Assembly: GCA_946894095.1 (NCBI GenBank)
Contig: OX335645.2
Coordinates: 22,529,001-22,593,000, forward strand
DNA length: 64,000 bases
Source of the DNA: Incurvaria masculella
Taxonomy: Eukaryota; Arthropoda; Insecta; Lepidoptera; Incurvariidae
Direction: 5' to 3'
The position numbers and the translations under genes were made by a program. Below the pieces are notes generated by a model that had not been told where the DNA came from, searched no databases, and saw only the letters and a list, made by a program, of their open reading frames with translations. Shown in pieces: positions 11,692 through 22,566 of the stretch. How positions within the stretch are numbered: the stretch's first letter is position 1; each line of letters starts with the position of its first letter.

Positions 11692-12249
11692 TTAAGGTCC
11701 CAACACGGCGGGACTAACTCATTCGCGGGCACGGTACAAAACCGTGCTGTTGCGCTCTGGGACTTTCTCTGGAAAAAGACAGGCTCCGTGATGAGGAAGA
11801 TGCAACATGTCCACAAAAAAAGGCAATGTGCAAAGTGTATGATTTCATAAGATTTACGAAAATTTTAATAACAAAACGACTTATAGCTAAAAGTAAACCA
11901 CGACCGCTGTGGTCAAAAATCTACCAAAAACCAAATAGATTATTTTATAAATAAGATTTAGATCTTGATTAAATAAGCTATGTCTGATGACTAATCTTTT
12001 TAAAATGCTCTTACTTTATCATTGCGTAATACACCTCCAAAGTTATTGTATAAAACGCGCAAAAAAATCGAACTTTCGGACCTTATAACTTAGAAACCAA
12101 ACACTATTGTACAATGCCAACCGTCATCAGACATCTAGTTCGATCAAATAAAGCTATTTTGAGCAAAATTTGGGATCTTTGACAAGAAATATGGGAGTGA
12201 TCTTCTTTCCCCGTTTGTATGGGGAGATGAGCGGGATGGGCCACCTTAA
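11692..12249 (-). mobile_element. TTAA-flanked MITE, copy 2 (reverse)
   Basis: Reverse-orientation relative of the element at 6793-7342, again bounded by TTAA on each side (11692-11695 and 12246-12249). It carries the same block containing CACGGTACAAAACCGTGCTG, and an ATGGGCCACC end. Confidence 0.85.
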
Positions 12250-12719
12250 ATCCACAATGTGCCTTTTCCTACAAAAAACATCTTAATCTTTTAAACACTC
12301 CGGCTTCGCAAAATTTTGTCAAATAGTAAGTAACTATGTACGGCGCGATATAATTGTGTACAAATGCACATCTATAAATTCTGGGTAAAATATACTTTTT
12401 CGTGAAAAGTGTTATCACGGTCGATTCTACATACATATTACATATAGGTATGTATTCTGTTTCAGGCTTCATTTACAACCTACTAATGTGAAAAGTTCAT
12501 TTAGGTAGGTATAATAAGTACGAATTCTCATTAAGTCACTCTTTCCATTATGGTTTCAAGGTAAAATTTGGTAACCCAAGCAAAAACAAACAGTCATTAC
12601 GCCGGAGTGAACTAGCCTAGGGTTGTTTATCGAGCTGGGTATCGTACTCGCCACTACCACTCTCGCACTTCCAATCGTACACCGCGATGCTCACACAACA
12701 TCACGCATATTACGTGTCG
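12250..12719. other. Stretch without recognisable gene
   Basis: AT-rich sequence. The TACTTTTTCGTG..CACGGTCGATT segment near 12390-12430 recurs loosely near 15450-15530, so some of it is repetitive. No exon is seen. Confidence 0.4.
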
Positions 12720-13071
12720 TTAAGGTGCCCGTACACGGACAATTTTCGAAGCAATTAATTGCTGGGCAACTGTTGTCAAACATAGTGGAGCAATATAGAG
12801 CAGCACCAAAACAGTTTCTGCGTTTATCCCATCGATATGGAGCGATATTGGTCTACATCGTTCCATACTTTTCCTGTCGCCGGTGAGCTCTTTATCGCAT
12901 TGCGTCGTATCCGTGCACTTGCTCGCCACATGCGGGCAATTTATTGCTCCATGAATGGTTACATACATACGATGTCCACAAACCATGTTGACGGAGATTG
13001 CCGTGACGACGAAATCGACAGAGATTGCTGCAGGTTGAGCAACTTCAGTTGCCCGTGTACGTGTACCTTTA
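12720..13071. mobile_element. Second TTAA-flanked MITE family
   Basis: TTAA followed by GGTGCCCGTACACGGAC at the left, and GTTGCCCGTGTACGTGTACC followed by TTAA at the right. The imperfect inverted ends plus TTAA duplications suggest a piggyBac-like MITE distinct from the 542-bp family. Short open frames on both strands inside it have no protein features. Confidence 0.65.
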
Positions 13072-13189
13072 ATGCTTGTAGCTCCTCCAATCAGCAGCGA
13101 CGCGCCTTTCTCTAGATCGTTCTAGGAAACGCTTTCGTGTAGAGTGACGAAATGGAATGAACCCAACGATTCGACATGTGCCGATCGAG

Positions 13190-13345
13190 TACGAACGGTT
13201 GGGCGACTGACGTGCGATGCAATAACGTAGCGATGACGTCACGCGGGGGCGGGCGGCGGGCGGCGGTGGCTGCCGCCCTCGCGCGCAGTGCGGGCGGCGC
13301 AGTCGAGACGCACGTAGAGACGCACGCTTTATTGCAGTGACGAAG
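13190..13345. promoter_or_regulatory. GC- and CpG-rich island, possible promoter
   Basis: A run rich in GGGCGGGCGGCGG-type sequence with many CpGs stands out sharply from AT-rich surroundings. It also contains GTGACGTCAC, a CRE-like palindrome, at about 13233. It lies 1.1 kb before the first visible Na,K-ATPase beta exon and could be the promoter or a non-coding first exon of one of its transcripts. That link is an inference; no coding first exon was found after it. Confidence 0.35.
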
Positions 13346-14229
13346 CAAGCCGGATGCTTGCGATTCGGTTACGGCTGTAGTTTCTTGGAATTAGTAACAC
13401 TTGAAGGATAATATCCATTAGTTTTCATGTTGGAGCGTGAAGAAACACGTTGTAAACTGCGAGTTTTATATCACCTGAGCATATGTTGCATGAGTTATTT
13501 ATGGCAGAACTTCTATAAGTAATAATAAAAATTACGTTTAGTATCGAAACGTCAAAACATCTACCTGCAATAAACTAATTGGACCATTTGTCAATTTTCA
13601 CTCAGTAATTTTCTAGTGATTTCTTTCACCATGTCTACTATAGATGATTGTGTTTTAGGAAAACGTTAGTATCTTAGTTGGTTCGAACAATAGTAAAGGT
13701 GTCAATAACTTTTTTATCCAATGTCTGGCCCCTCTGTCAGCCTATTTATAACTTTAGAACCAATTACCGGATTTGTATGCAATTGTACCTACGTATTGCT
13801 TGATTCGTCCCATTAATTAAAGGCTTGAATATGAGAGCAGTCGGAGCGAAACTAACTTTGACGCAGGCGGAGCATATCTTTATTGTAAATTCGGACACAA
13901 GCCTTCAACGATGGAATAAAAGAGAAATTCGAAGGATAGCAAAGTTAAATTGTTTTGCATGCAAAGAATTGTTGAGGTATAAGGTATATTTAAGGTGAGG
14001 TGTTTGCTCTATTCGGGCAGTCACACGCCTCTCTGATGAATAAACAATAACAAACAATTCGTCATTCGCTCTTTCTACAGACATACACATCGTTTCATAC
14101 ACACTCTTAAAGGATTATTTTTTAACACTAGGATCAACATTCAGAGCTCTAGTGACCACACCAGACATTCAGAGCTCTAGTGAAAGACCATCTCCTCAAA
14201 TCATGAACATCTTCTTCTTCTACTGCGTT
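13346..14229. other. Spacer without recognisable gene
   Basis: AT-rich, with no splice-bounded frame matching the missing beta-subunit N-terminus. AGCTCTAGTGA with flanking CATTCAGAGC is repeated at about 14142 and 14168. Confidence 0.4.
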
Positions 14230-14389
14230 CCTGGTTTCTCAGTTGACCACATTATCTATTGCATGCACATGTGTACATTAATTTTGTCTTATTTCTGTAT
14301 ATAAATATGCAAAATGTATGTATGTAACATTTATTTTTGTTATGTACTATAATTATTAATGTTATTGTACCTACCCTTGTCTCATCATG

Positions 14390-14466
14390 TTAAAAGGTAA
14401 GACTGGCGGAAAATTACCATTGTGTACTATTTAAGTGCAATAAACGTTTTTTGATTTGATTTGATC
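14390..14466 (+). repeat. LINE-type 3' tail
   Basis: GTGCAATAAACG followed by TTTTTTGATTTGATTTGATC is the kind of AATAAA-plus-pentamer tail left by 5'-truncated LINEs. It ends only 20 bp before a coding exon. Confidence 0.5.
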
Positions 14467-14484
14467 ATTTGATTCTTGTTGCAG

Positions 14485-14613
14485 GTATTCTGGGATGCAT
14501 AAACCTGACCATGTACCTGGCCACAATTCTGCTGTTCTACATCTGCTGGCGTGGATTCTGGACCACAATGAATGAACGGAAACCCAAGTGGACACTCGGA
14601 GAATCCATCATAG
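14485..14613 (+). CDS. Na,K-ATPase beta exon: transmembrane helix
   Basis: Acceptor TTGTTGCAG lies before 14485 and donor GTGAAC after 14613. The exon begins two bases into a codon, so an upstream coding exon ending in phase 1 must exist. It encodes the membrane span and the juxtamembrane KPKWTLGESIIG. Confidence 0.9.
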
Positions 14614-17600
14614 GTGAACAATCTTCGTGAAGCCTCTTTACTACTACTTCATTCCCGAAGAAATTAGGTGCCATGCCAGGTCCTTCTTTTCATGCATGAC
14701 TATTCACCCTGCATTGGAACTTAATGGAAAACAAGGTTTTTTTTTAATTGCGGCTTCGACTGTATTTGGTCCAAACCCCGCACGGATTCGTGCTTTACAC
14801 CAAGCAAGGCTGGTACTACAACTACAGCTTTAGATGGGTTCCGACCCATGCAAAATCTCAACGAAAATGTACAATTCAATCTTGGTTATATCTTGCATGT
14901 ACCCGATTTAAAACAAATTTGCCACGTTAGTAAAAAATATGGTTTTCGCATTTCAGGGACGAATCCTGGTCTAGGTCACAGGCCAAGAATCGACGAGGAG
15001 TTGGCTCTCATTTGGTACAGCACCAACGAGACCGAACAAGTCAAAAAGTACGTCAATGATATCGAGCATTTCTTAAAACGTGAGTATGTTGTTTGTCAAG
15101 TCATCGTAGTGTATGTTGCGCTCAATTCCCCATACAAAGGAGGAAAGATCATGCACATATTTCTTGTCAGAGATCCCAAATAATACTAAAAACTGCTTTA
15201 TTTGATAGAACTAGATGTCTAATGATGACATTGTAAAATAGTGTTTGGTTTCTAAGTTATAAGGTCCGAAGGTTCGCATTTCTCGAGCGTTTTATGCAAT
15301 AACTTTTGAGATGGATTGATCAACAATTTAAAAAAAACATCTTAAAAAGATTAGTCATCAGACGTAGCTTGTTTCATGAACACATATAACTGAATTTAGT
15401 TTTCGTTTGTTTTTTACTACAGTGGTCGTGATTTACTTTTAGCTATAAGTAAATATACTTTTTCGTACTAAGCAGGTACGTCGCTTATTCCAAGGAATGT
15501 GACATGTATGTATGTATAATCGACCGTGAAGCAAGGACACATTAATTGAAGAAAGATCCCAGTAAAAAGAACTACTTTACGAATATACTGCAAGGCTGGA
15601 CCCGAACCAGCAAAACATACCATTCGCGGGTATTGCGTCTACCAATTTCGCCACCTGCTGTATACCCATAATTTGGAATTCTCCTACAGTCCCTCTTCCC
15701 GCAATGAATGCCTCCTACTAACACAGTGTTTAAGATTATACCTACATACATTGATTTAACGCTTCATCTGCGTTGCGGACATTGACTGCAAAGATTGAAC
15801 AATCAAGTTATATAAGTTGAGACGACCCTACCTATTTACTTAATTATACATCATTAGCCTGCACAGTTATACATAGCAAGGCCTTACGCTAACTTGGGTA
15901 CTAGTATAGCCCCTGTCGACTTTGGCTAAAGTGCTTTCGTAAGCGCGGGGAAACACATTCAGTGTGATTCCGGTTCTCTCGTGAACGCATTGACCATTGT
16001 TTCCAAAACGTTAAAGAAATTTATAATTTGTACTAACTCCAGGTCTAGCTAATCGGTAGGCCTGAAATTAGGACGAACGTTGTTGGCCTGTAATCGCGTG
16101 TAATACAAAACCCAGTCGGGCCATCGTACGAGAAATAGCGCACGCGTTCAAACCCGTCAGATGGCGGCGGATATACCGGCGGTATACCTTCCTGAAATTG
16201 TATTACTTACAGCCAAGAAGAAACAGAGTTGTATAGGTCTAAGAAATCCGTAGTCTAAAATTCAAATCCCGATGCGAAGAATAGTGTGTCGCGTAAACGC
16301 ACACCTAATTAAACACTTAATTTCGACAACACGCGACGGTATTTTTTTCCGGCTACATCAATAAATTCAATCAATAAATAAACAGTGTAATGAAGAGATC
16401 ATCTATCCTCAGCCATCTGCTTGCATCACGATCCCACTTGACTCGTACCGATGTTGGCGTCATGAACACAGTCTTTCACTATCACACACCTATAATTAAT
16501 GTACTCTCTCCCAAGCACCGACATAGTTCACATAACCACAACCACAAATCGGAATACATTCAAGGTCCTCTAGAATGTTAAGAAAATTCGCGTTTCCCGC
16601 CTGTCGCTGCGTCACCGTTGCGCGCCATACCGCTGCCCGAACTCCAATGTCTCTGTCCGTCCGTCCGCAGCCCCCAAAAACAACCCCAAGTGTAACCTAT
16701 CCTTTTTTTCTATAATGGGCGATGCTATTGTCTTTCAGTTCTACGAAGCTAGCTGCGACCTTACCATATACAGATGCATACGCAGTTATCTAATAAATAT
16801 ATTTGAGACAGTTGTCTCAAAGCGTAATTAAACGCAAACACTATGCGCATTGTCTACTTTGTGCATCGTTGACATGTTGCATCCTGTCATTTTATTTGAA
16901 ACAGAGAAGGTCTCAGAGCGCAATAGCACAGTTTTGTACCGTGCCCGCGAATGAGTTAGTTCCTTCGGGAAGGGCCACCTTAATGAGTTGAGCCATCTTT
17001 GTGAAATATCTTCCGGTCACTGGCCAATAGAGGAGCAGAGATGAAACATTCTCAGACCTTTTTAAAATTCAGATCGGTTAATAAAATATGTTTGAAATCT
17101 TGGTTTTTATCGTCTTGTCTCAAAAAGCGAAAAAAGGGCCTGGTTCTGGTGTCAGTCAGTCACAGTCTTTCTCCTAATAACGTTTTAGCTTTGGCGAAGC
17201 AGGTCGAAAAGAAAAACGGCGGTCCTACTTGATATATTTATTGAACTCGTCACATTTGCTCTGTTTAACAATCGCGCAGCTAAAAACGTAGTAAACAACA
17301 AGATGGCTTCCGGAACCGGAAGCCTATCGGAAAACGTCTCTAAATGTGCTGCCAGTAGCAGCATAAGCCTCTCAGGTATAATCGAATGTGTTGCTAGTCG
17401 GATGTGTTGCAAGTTGTTATATTTCAGACTTTTAGAATAAAACAGTACTTTCTGTAAAGAATCTCGTTTTTATTCAGCAACATGACAGAAGTGACAGCTT
17501 TAGTTTTTACAGAACTTTATGTCTGTTACTCAATATATAACACAAGTGATGTCTCACAAGTTGCCAAACGTAATAAACGTTGTTTGAACATTCTTAAAAC

Positions 17601-20600
17601 AAAATATTATTTTATCTACACTTTGCTCAAAACGTCAACCTTTACTTATAAAAAGCTATATATCGAAGGCTAACATTTTGTATAAAAAATGCAAAATAAT
17701 CATCAGGCGAGGGCGAATTCCTTCCATGGAAATGACCATAGTTACTAACTCGCCAGGTGAATGGAAGGTGAGCAGGCATAAGAGTGATATCATCGTACGT
17801 TTAGTTGTTTTTCGTACCATGCCAACTGATAAATCACTAGACCGAATAACACGTCGCTTGAGATTTATTATGGCAAGAAATGCAACTAAACGTCAAATTT
17901 AGGTCCGAGTGCACGAAAGAACAAAAAAATCTAAATCAACGTCAAAGTATAATCAAGCACGTCACTTTGTGCGGACAGTACGGAAGGAACTCTATGCGAA
18001 TCACTAAAAGTGACGTATGTGAACATTGATTAACTCGGCCGTTTCTTCGTGCAACCGGAGCTTAATCACTCTCTTGCCTGTTCACCTTCTATTCAACTGG
18101 CGAGTTAGGTTACCACGGTAACTGCGCAAGCCCTAACATACGATGTGCCCGACAATGCCCATGGGTTATAGAACTTACACGAGGGCCACGGGAGTTCATT
18201 CCATAGTTTGGAACCGACCCTATGAATAAAGAATCTACATGATCAGTCTACACAGAGAGACTCCAAATTCTGGGATACCTCGTCGAAGGAATATAATTGT
18301 TAAGTTCAAGTAGATGGTTCAAAATATTATAAACTTAGACTCAATATCTGAATAATTATATGTTTTTTATGAAAAACCGGTATGGGTGGCTGTGCTGGGG
18401 ACCAAAGGTGCTCATAAAAGCCAAATACACGTCGACTCACGAAACAACGCTCAGCGAGGCTATTTCTGTCTTTATTTGGCCGATTTTATAAATTCGTATT
18501 CAGATGAAACCTGTCAAAACTTAGTAACAGATTAGCACTGGAATAACCATACAAAAACCGTTTATTCCGGCGGATTAAAGTAAGTCCGCCCACTCAGAAT
18601 ACAGCTGCAAATGTTTTGGCGACACAGTCCTGATAATCCAAATTGCCGTATTTTCTTATTTTTTAGTTACTTTTTTCATTACAACAAACGATGACGTGTG
18701 AACATTTTGTTTTATTTCCTCAGCGTATAAGAACAGAACGGAGCTGCCTTACAAGGGCGAGCACCAAATTAATTGCAGCTGGTCTCGGAAACCTAACAGG
18801 AGCAACGAGTCGTGCGCCGTCGACGTCCTCTCCGCGCTCGGCAACTGCACGCTGGAGAACAGCTACGGGTACAGCGAGGGCAAACCCTGCATTATCATCA
18901 AACTTAATAAGGTACCCAAGGGTAACAAGATACCGAAGGCATATGTATAATATATAAAATGTATGTAAATATGTATGATATATAAATATGTATGTACTAA
19001 AGATATTTAAATGAAATGAAAAATATTCTTTATTGCTTACAACTATTTCATAGTATGCAAATGCGAGCTTATTGCCAAAGGCAATCTCTAACAGCTAACC
19101 CTAATATCAGACAATTTAAGAGGTAGCAAGAAACATTTAATTACTTAAAACTAAGCACCATAATCACACTTAGAGAACATTTGATAACTTAAGACTATAC
19201 TTATTGTTTAATTTTCCTATTATTACTAAACTTGGTTTATTCACTTTTGCATATTTGTTAAATTATCGTACCGTACTGTTTTAAGTAAATAATGTACTAA
19301 TGACCAAATAATATATGTCATGGCTGGTCCTCTAGCACAAGCCTAGCTTAGTTAAGGATCAGCTGCATTTCTGTGCTAGTTCTAACTTTATTTATGCAAT
19401 CAATGTATTTGATTTGATTCATTCAAAACAGAAGGCCTAAAAATAATACATTCGGGCCCACTGCTCGAGGCGACTGAGGGATTCGTAGTTCGTGGTTCGC
19501 ACGTAATATGCAATATGCAAATTTTTTATGCAACCTGACATGGCCGGCTAATACCACACCACTACCGTTGTAATATTAGCCCAATACACCACATTCCCTA
19601 AGGAATTAGGTGCCATGGCAGGACCTTCCTTAAATTGCTCGGCTACATTTAACTTGATGGAAAACACGAACAAAGGGTCATTGCCGCTTCAACCATCGTT
19701 CATTCAAAGCGATGTTACCGACCCGATGAAACGGCCGTTTAAAAAAAAAATACCAGCTGAAATACCCGGCTCCGCGCGGGTCAATGTAATTTCCGAATAA
19801 TGTCGGGCTGAACATAACATTTTATAAAAAAAAATAATCAGACTCGGCAGCTCAGTTTGCGACGCCTTGCCAATCGATAAGCTGGAAAAGCACCACTGAG
19901 CGCGGTTAGGTTCTGGATGGGTGACCATTTTCAACCGTTGAGACTGACCTTACTTACTAGTTTAATCCCGCCCGGGTTGGTACCATCGCATTGAATGAAC
20001 GATGGTCGAAGCGGCAATTAAAATTGTCCGTGTTTTCTATCCAGTTCAATGTAGCCGAGCAATATAAGGAAGGTCCTGGCATGGCACCTAGTTCCCATGT
20101 GGTGTCTTAGGATATCTGACGATCAGTTCGCTATAGCCATCTAACATAAAAATATATAACTGAACTGAAACTGCTAAATTGAAAATCGATATTTCGCCCA
20201 CTTTTTGAGCTCGAAAATATTCCAAAGATGCACATGGAGGTGACAACTTATGATTAAACTTAAAAAAAAACCACCAAACAAATCACCTTTATAAAACTAG
20301 GTAGATTCGTGATCACAACTCAAAGAAGCCACACGGTTCTAAGAAAAAACATACTTTCTGCTTCTTAAATTGTTTTTAAGTTTATTTTTTTACATTTCAG
20401 ATCTACGGGTGGGAGCCGAATGTCATAACAACAGCGAATAATGCCACTGACTATGACCAGATGCCGCCGGAGCTCATCAGCCAAATCGATGATGAAAATG
20501 ATGAACCTGTAATTAATAAATATTATTAATTTATTATCAAACCGAAAGTTTTCGCATCCATTACAACCAACACTCAGATTGAAAAAGCTCTTAGCAAAGC

Positions 20601-22292
20601 GATTGAGCATTTGGTAGGTCTCTCGCAACGAGAAAAAAAACCGCCCAAGTGCGAGTCGGACTCGCACACGAAGGGTTCCGTACTATCGTACAAGATTTAA
20701 CACAAAAAATCACATTTTTGTCCTAGCTGCTGACCTATTACGGCCTGTGACAGACGGACGGACGGGCGGACGGACGGACGGACGGACGGACAGCGGGGGC
20801 TTAGTAATAGGGTTCCGTTTTCACCCTTTGGGTACGGAACCCTAAAAATATCTCGTTGTACTCTCGTAACTATTCACGAAATAAATAAAGCCAGAAGGGT
20901 GATTAGGGCGGAGTGCACAATCTCTGCCTAGTGATAATTTTAAAATTTAAATATATCCGTCCTTATTTTTCGCCTAAAAAGAAATAAGATTGATCTATGT
21001 ATAAAAACAATAACTATAATACTCACAAGAGATTGTGCAGGAAGGATCCTAGCGTATCGCTCAAACGCCCAGATCTAAACAGGTGATCGAAGCAATTTAC
21101 TGACGTATCCATGCGTAACTCGTAATAGGCCTACTATTGTTGTTTCTAACAGTAAGTAGTTTTCTCTATTGTGTTTCCATGGCTAAGAAATTCTGACCAA
21201 TTCCAGAACCGCCGCGTGTGGCTGAGCTGCTTCGGGGAGCGATCTGCGGACCGGGAAGCCATAGGGCCTCTCGCGTATTACCCCAAGATGGGCGTCCCCG
21301 AATATTTCTTCCCGTACGAGAACAGTCCCGACTACCTGAGCCCCATAGTAGCTGTGCAGTTCCTAAACATAACACGTGAGTCATGCATTCACCTGGCTCT
21401 GCGTGGACAGAACTGCTCTTTTCGTCTTAGGAACTCGTAGTTCGTGGTTCGGATTACACGTTAATACTGCAAGTCCCTTTCCTTATTTACTAGGTCGTAC
21501 GGTTAATCCCGCCCGGGTTGGTAGTGTACCATCGCATTGAATGAATGTAGGTGGATGGTTTCAGTGGCTAGCGTAGAGTGGCCAGATGTGAAACATATTT
21601 TGGCTAGCTTATACTACATGGCTAGCTTAGTATACAATACTGAATGTTCCAATCGACCAATGTTCAAAGTGTTTACTCCTGGTTAATTGAACGTTTAAAT
21701 GATTGGTAGGAAAAAACCACCTCTCTTAACATTTTACCAGGATTTGGCTTACACATTTTAGATATTCTCAAATAATGTAGATTCTCATTCGCATTTAGTT
21801 GGAAAACATTGGTTTCTATCGTCATAGTCAGCTCTAATAAAGTTGCCAAATGTCAAAGTACTTTGACTGTACATCTTTTCCTTCAACCGGAATCCGGTGT
21901 ATACCTTGGTCGACTATACGAACAGAAACAAAGTTAATATGTACATATTCTTTATAATTTATATAAAGAGATTAAACACCGCAGAACGTATGTAGGTTAG
22001 GATTTATTGAAACTGAGCTGACTTCTTGACCTGAATCCTTCGATAACTGAGACTATAAATAGTTTGGTAGTGGTGGCACCCATTTCAGCGCTTATTAAAC
22101 TCGCAACCACTCTGTTGTGTGAGTTTATTTATGTAGAATTGAAGAACATTGGTTGACGTCTGTCCGTGTGCAGGTCACCGCGTCGTGAACGTGCGCTGCC
22201 GCGGCTGGGCGCACAACCTCAAGTTCGCCAACAGCCTCGGCTTCAGCGACGACCGCCTCGGCTCCACCCACCTCGAGATCATGATAGACTGA
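14485..22292 (+). CDS. Sodium/potassium-transporting ATPase subunit beta (nervana-like), 5' partial, six exons
   Basis: Exons are 14485-14613, 14957-15079, 18724-18911, 20401-20508, 21207-21375 and 22174-22292, all with GT-AG borders and compatible phases. They encode about 277 residues ending in TGA. The first exon supplies the single transmembrane helix (CINLTMYLATILLFYICW) of a type II membrane protein. The rest is the ectodomain, with family hallmarks GTNPGLG, IYGW, YYPKMG, EYFFPYEN and a terminal LEIMID. Six ectodomain cysteines (INC, ESC, GNC, KPC, LSC, VRC) match the family's three disulfides, and several N-x-S/T sites are present. The subunit assembles with the pump alpha subunit for folding and delivery to the plasma membrane. 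The cytoplasmic start, about 40 residues, is missing and probably lies upstream of the window. Introns are filled with SINEs and MITEs. Confidence 0.93.
14640..14840 (-). repeat. SINE fragment, reverse
   Basis: CCCGAAGAAATTAGGTGCCA and GCCAGGTCCTTC are the inverse of the SINE 3' region. It lies in the intron between the first two visible beta exons. Confidence 0.65.
15117..15460 (+). repeat. TTAA-MITE fragment
   Basis: The CTCAATTCCCCATACAAA..GGTTTCTAAGTTATAAGG segment aligns by eye with 6810-7150. Both element ends are lost. Confidence 0.7.
15590..15670 (-). repeat. tRNA-like SINE head (leucine-tRNA-like)
   Basis: Read on the minus strand it contains GGCGAAATTGGTAGACGCAA and GGTTCGGGTCCAG, which resemble A- and B-box regions of a tRNA-Leu-type molecule. 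A related copy is at 54846-54915. No acceptor-stem pairing is convincing, so it is a SINE or tRNA relic and not a functional tRNA gene. Confidence 0.5.
15671..16841. other. Intronic stretch without recognisable feature
   Basis: Intron 2 of the visible beta-subunit gene. No exon-like frame with both splice signals is seen. Confidence 0.4.
16842..16985 (+). repeat. TTAA-MITE 3' fragment
   Basis: Ends with CACAGTTTTGTACCGTGCC and GGGCCACCTTAA, matching the 3' terminus and TTAA of the 6793 family. Confidence 0.75.
17735..18118. repeat. Fold-back element with another MITE nested inside
   Basis: The outer arms, GTTACTAACTCGCCAGGTGA.. (17741) and ..ACTGGCGAGTTAGGTTAC (18097-18114), are inverted for about 45 bases. 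Between them, 17900-18064 is a separate element, with a second copy nested at 49993-50157. Confidence 0.75.
17900..18064 (+). repeat. 165-bp MITE, copy 1
   Basis: Ends TAGGTCCGAGTGCACGAAAG and CTTCGTGCAACCGGAGCTTA are imperfect inverses. An opposite-orientation copy at 49993-50157 shares the full length, including CGTCAAAGTA and the TAGTGAT-type core. Confidence 0.75.
18372..18465 (+). repeat. Partial copy of the repeat at 1980
   Basis: GAAAAACCGGTATGGGTGGCT and CGCTCAGCGAGG correspond to the first part of 1980-2480. Confidence 0.45.
18490..18600 (-). repeat. TATTCAGAGAG-type MITE, diverged reverse copy
   Basis: It is bounded by a TCGTATTCAGATGAAACC left end and ACTCAGAATAC right end, and contains GCGGATTAAAGTAAGTCCGCC, the reverse of the 22448 family. 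Confidence 0.6.
18724..18911 (+). CDS. Na,K-ATPase beta exon: cysteine-rich ectodomain
   Basis: It encodes 62 complete residues with four of the six ectodomain cysteines and the glycosylation motifs NRT, NCS, NES and NCT. The donor GTACCC is followed in frame by residues to a stop at about 18947, which read-through would add. The next exon continues the family match directly with IYGW, so the splice is favoured. Confidence 0.9.
19005..19430 (-). repeat. LINE 3'-region relic, reverse
   Basis: On the minus strand it ends AGCAATAAAGAATATTTTTC, an AATAAA-containing LINE-like tail. The start near 19400 has a TTTGATTTGATTC tract. No RT coding is left. Confidence 0.45.
19490..19770 (-). repeat. SINE, reverse copy
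   Basis: GCAACCTGACATGGCCGGC, TACCACACCACTACCGTTG and AATTAGGTGCCATGGCAGG are exact-type inverses of the SINE 3' half. Confidence 0.75.
19845..20115 (+). repeat. SINE, forward copy
   Basis: The tRNA-like head CTCGGCAGCTCAGTTTGCGA is followed by the body GTTCTGGATGGGTGACC, TACCATCGCATTGAATGAA and AAGGTCCTGGCATGGCACC. It faces the reverse copy at 19490-19770, so the pair forms an inverted repeat about 75 bp apart. Confidence 0.75.
20633..20849 (+). repeat. GGTTCCGT-family element, copy 3
   Basis: A shorter version with the same ends and a (GGAC)n tract, about 120 bp downstream of a coding exon in the Na,K-ATPase beta gene. Confidence 0.85.
21425..21545 (+). repeat. SINE fragment
   Basis: TTCGTGGTTCGGATTACACG and GGGTTGGTAGTGTACCATCG match the SINE body. 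It starts about 50 bp after the donor of the preceding exon. Confidence 0.65.
22174..22292 (+). CDS. Na,K-ATPase beta terminal exon
   Basis: Acceptor GTGTGCAG precedes 22174. The exon gives the last conserved cysteine (VRCRGWAHN) and ends LEIMID-stop, matching the family's C-terminal beta strand. It is notably GC-rich compared with flanking DNA, like the other coding exons here. Confidence 0.92.
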
Positions 22293-22374
22293 ACACTCAA
22301 CCCTCCGTGCCATGTAGCTATCGCCGCGAAACCCATCACTCCCTGTGTGTCTCTCTGGATGCTCGTCGAGCCTT

Positions 22375-22407
22375 ATCGGTTCACCCTTTGGGTACGGAAC
22401 CCTAAAA
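22375..22407 (+). repeat. 33-bp remnant of GGTTCCGT-family element in 3' UTR
   Basis: Only the terminal GGTTCACCCTTTGGGTACGG-type end of the family remains, 83 bp after the beta-subunit stop codon. Confidence 0.75.
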
Positions 22408-22447
22408 AAGGGATACAAGTGGTACCTAACTCATAAACTATAGTCAA

Positions 22448-22566
22448 ACAGCCGTATTCAGAGAGGGCGGACTAACTTTAATACGCCGGACTAAACCGGT
22501 TTTTGTGTAGTTAGTCCGGTGCTAATCTCGTACTAAGTTTTGACAGATTCTCTCTGAATACGACTG
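22448..22566. repeat. TATTCAGAGAG-type MITE, complete
   Basis: The element starts GTATTCAGAGAGGGCGGAC and ends TTCTCTCTGAATAC, with inverted ends of about 12 bp. Relatives are at 7362, 18490 and 51415. Confidence 0.8.

Noticed and set aside
12623..13115. Several 87-92 codon frames on both strands
   Set aside because: They lie in or over the TTAA MITE at 12720-13071 and have no domain or splice context.
1..14484. Search for the missing cytoplasmic exon of the Na,K-ATPase beta gene
   Set aside because: No plus-strand segment with a GRT-x-W motif and donor site in the needed phase was found; it is probably upstream of the window.
15590..15670. Possible functional tRNA gene
   Set aside because: A- and B-box-like motifs are present, but the acceptor and anticodon arms do not pair convincingly and a similar diverged copy exists.
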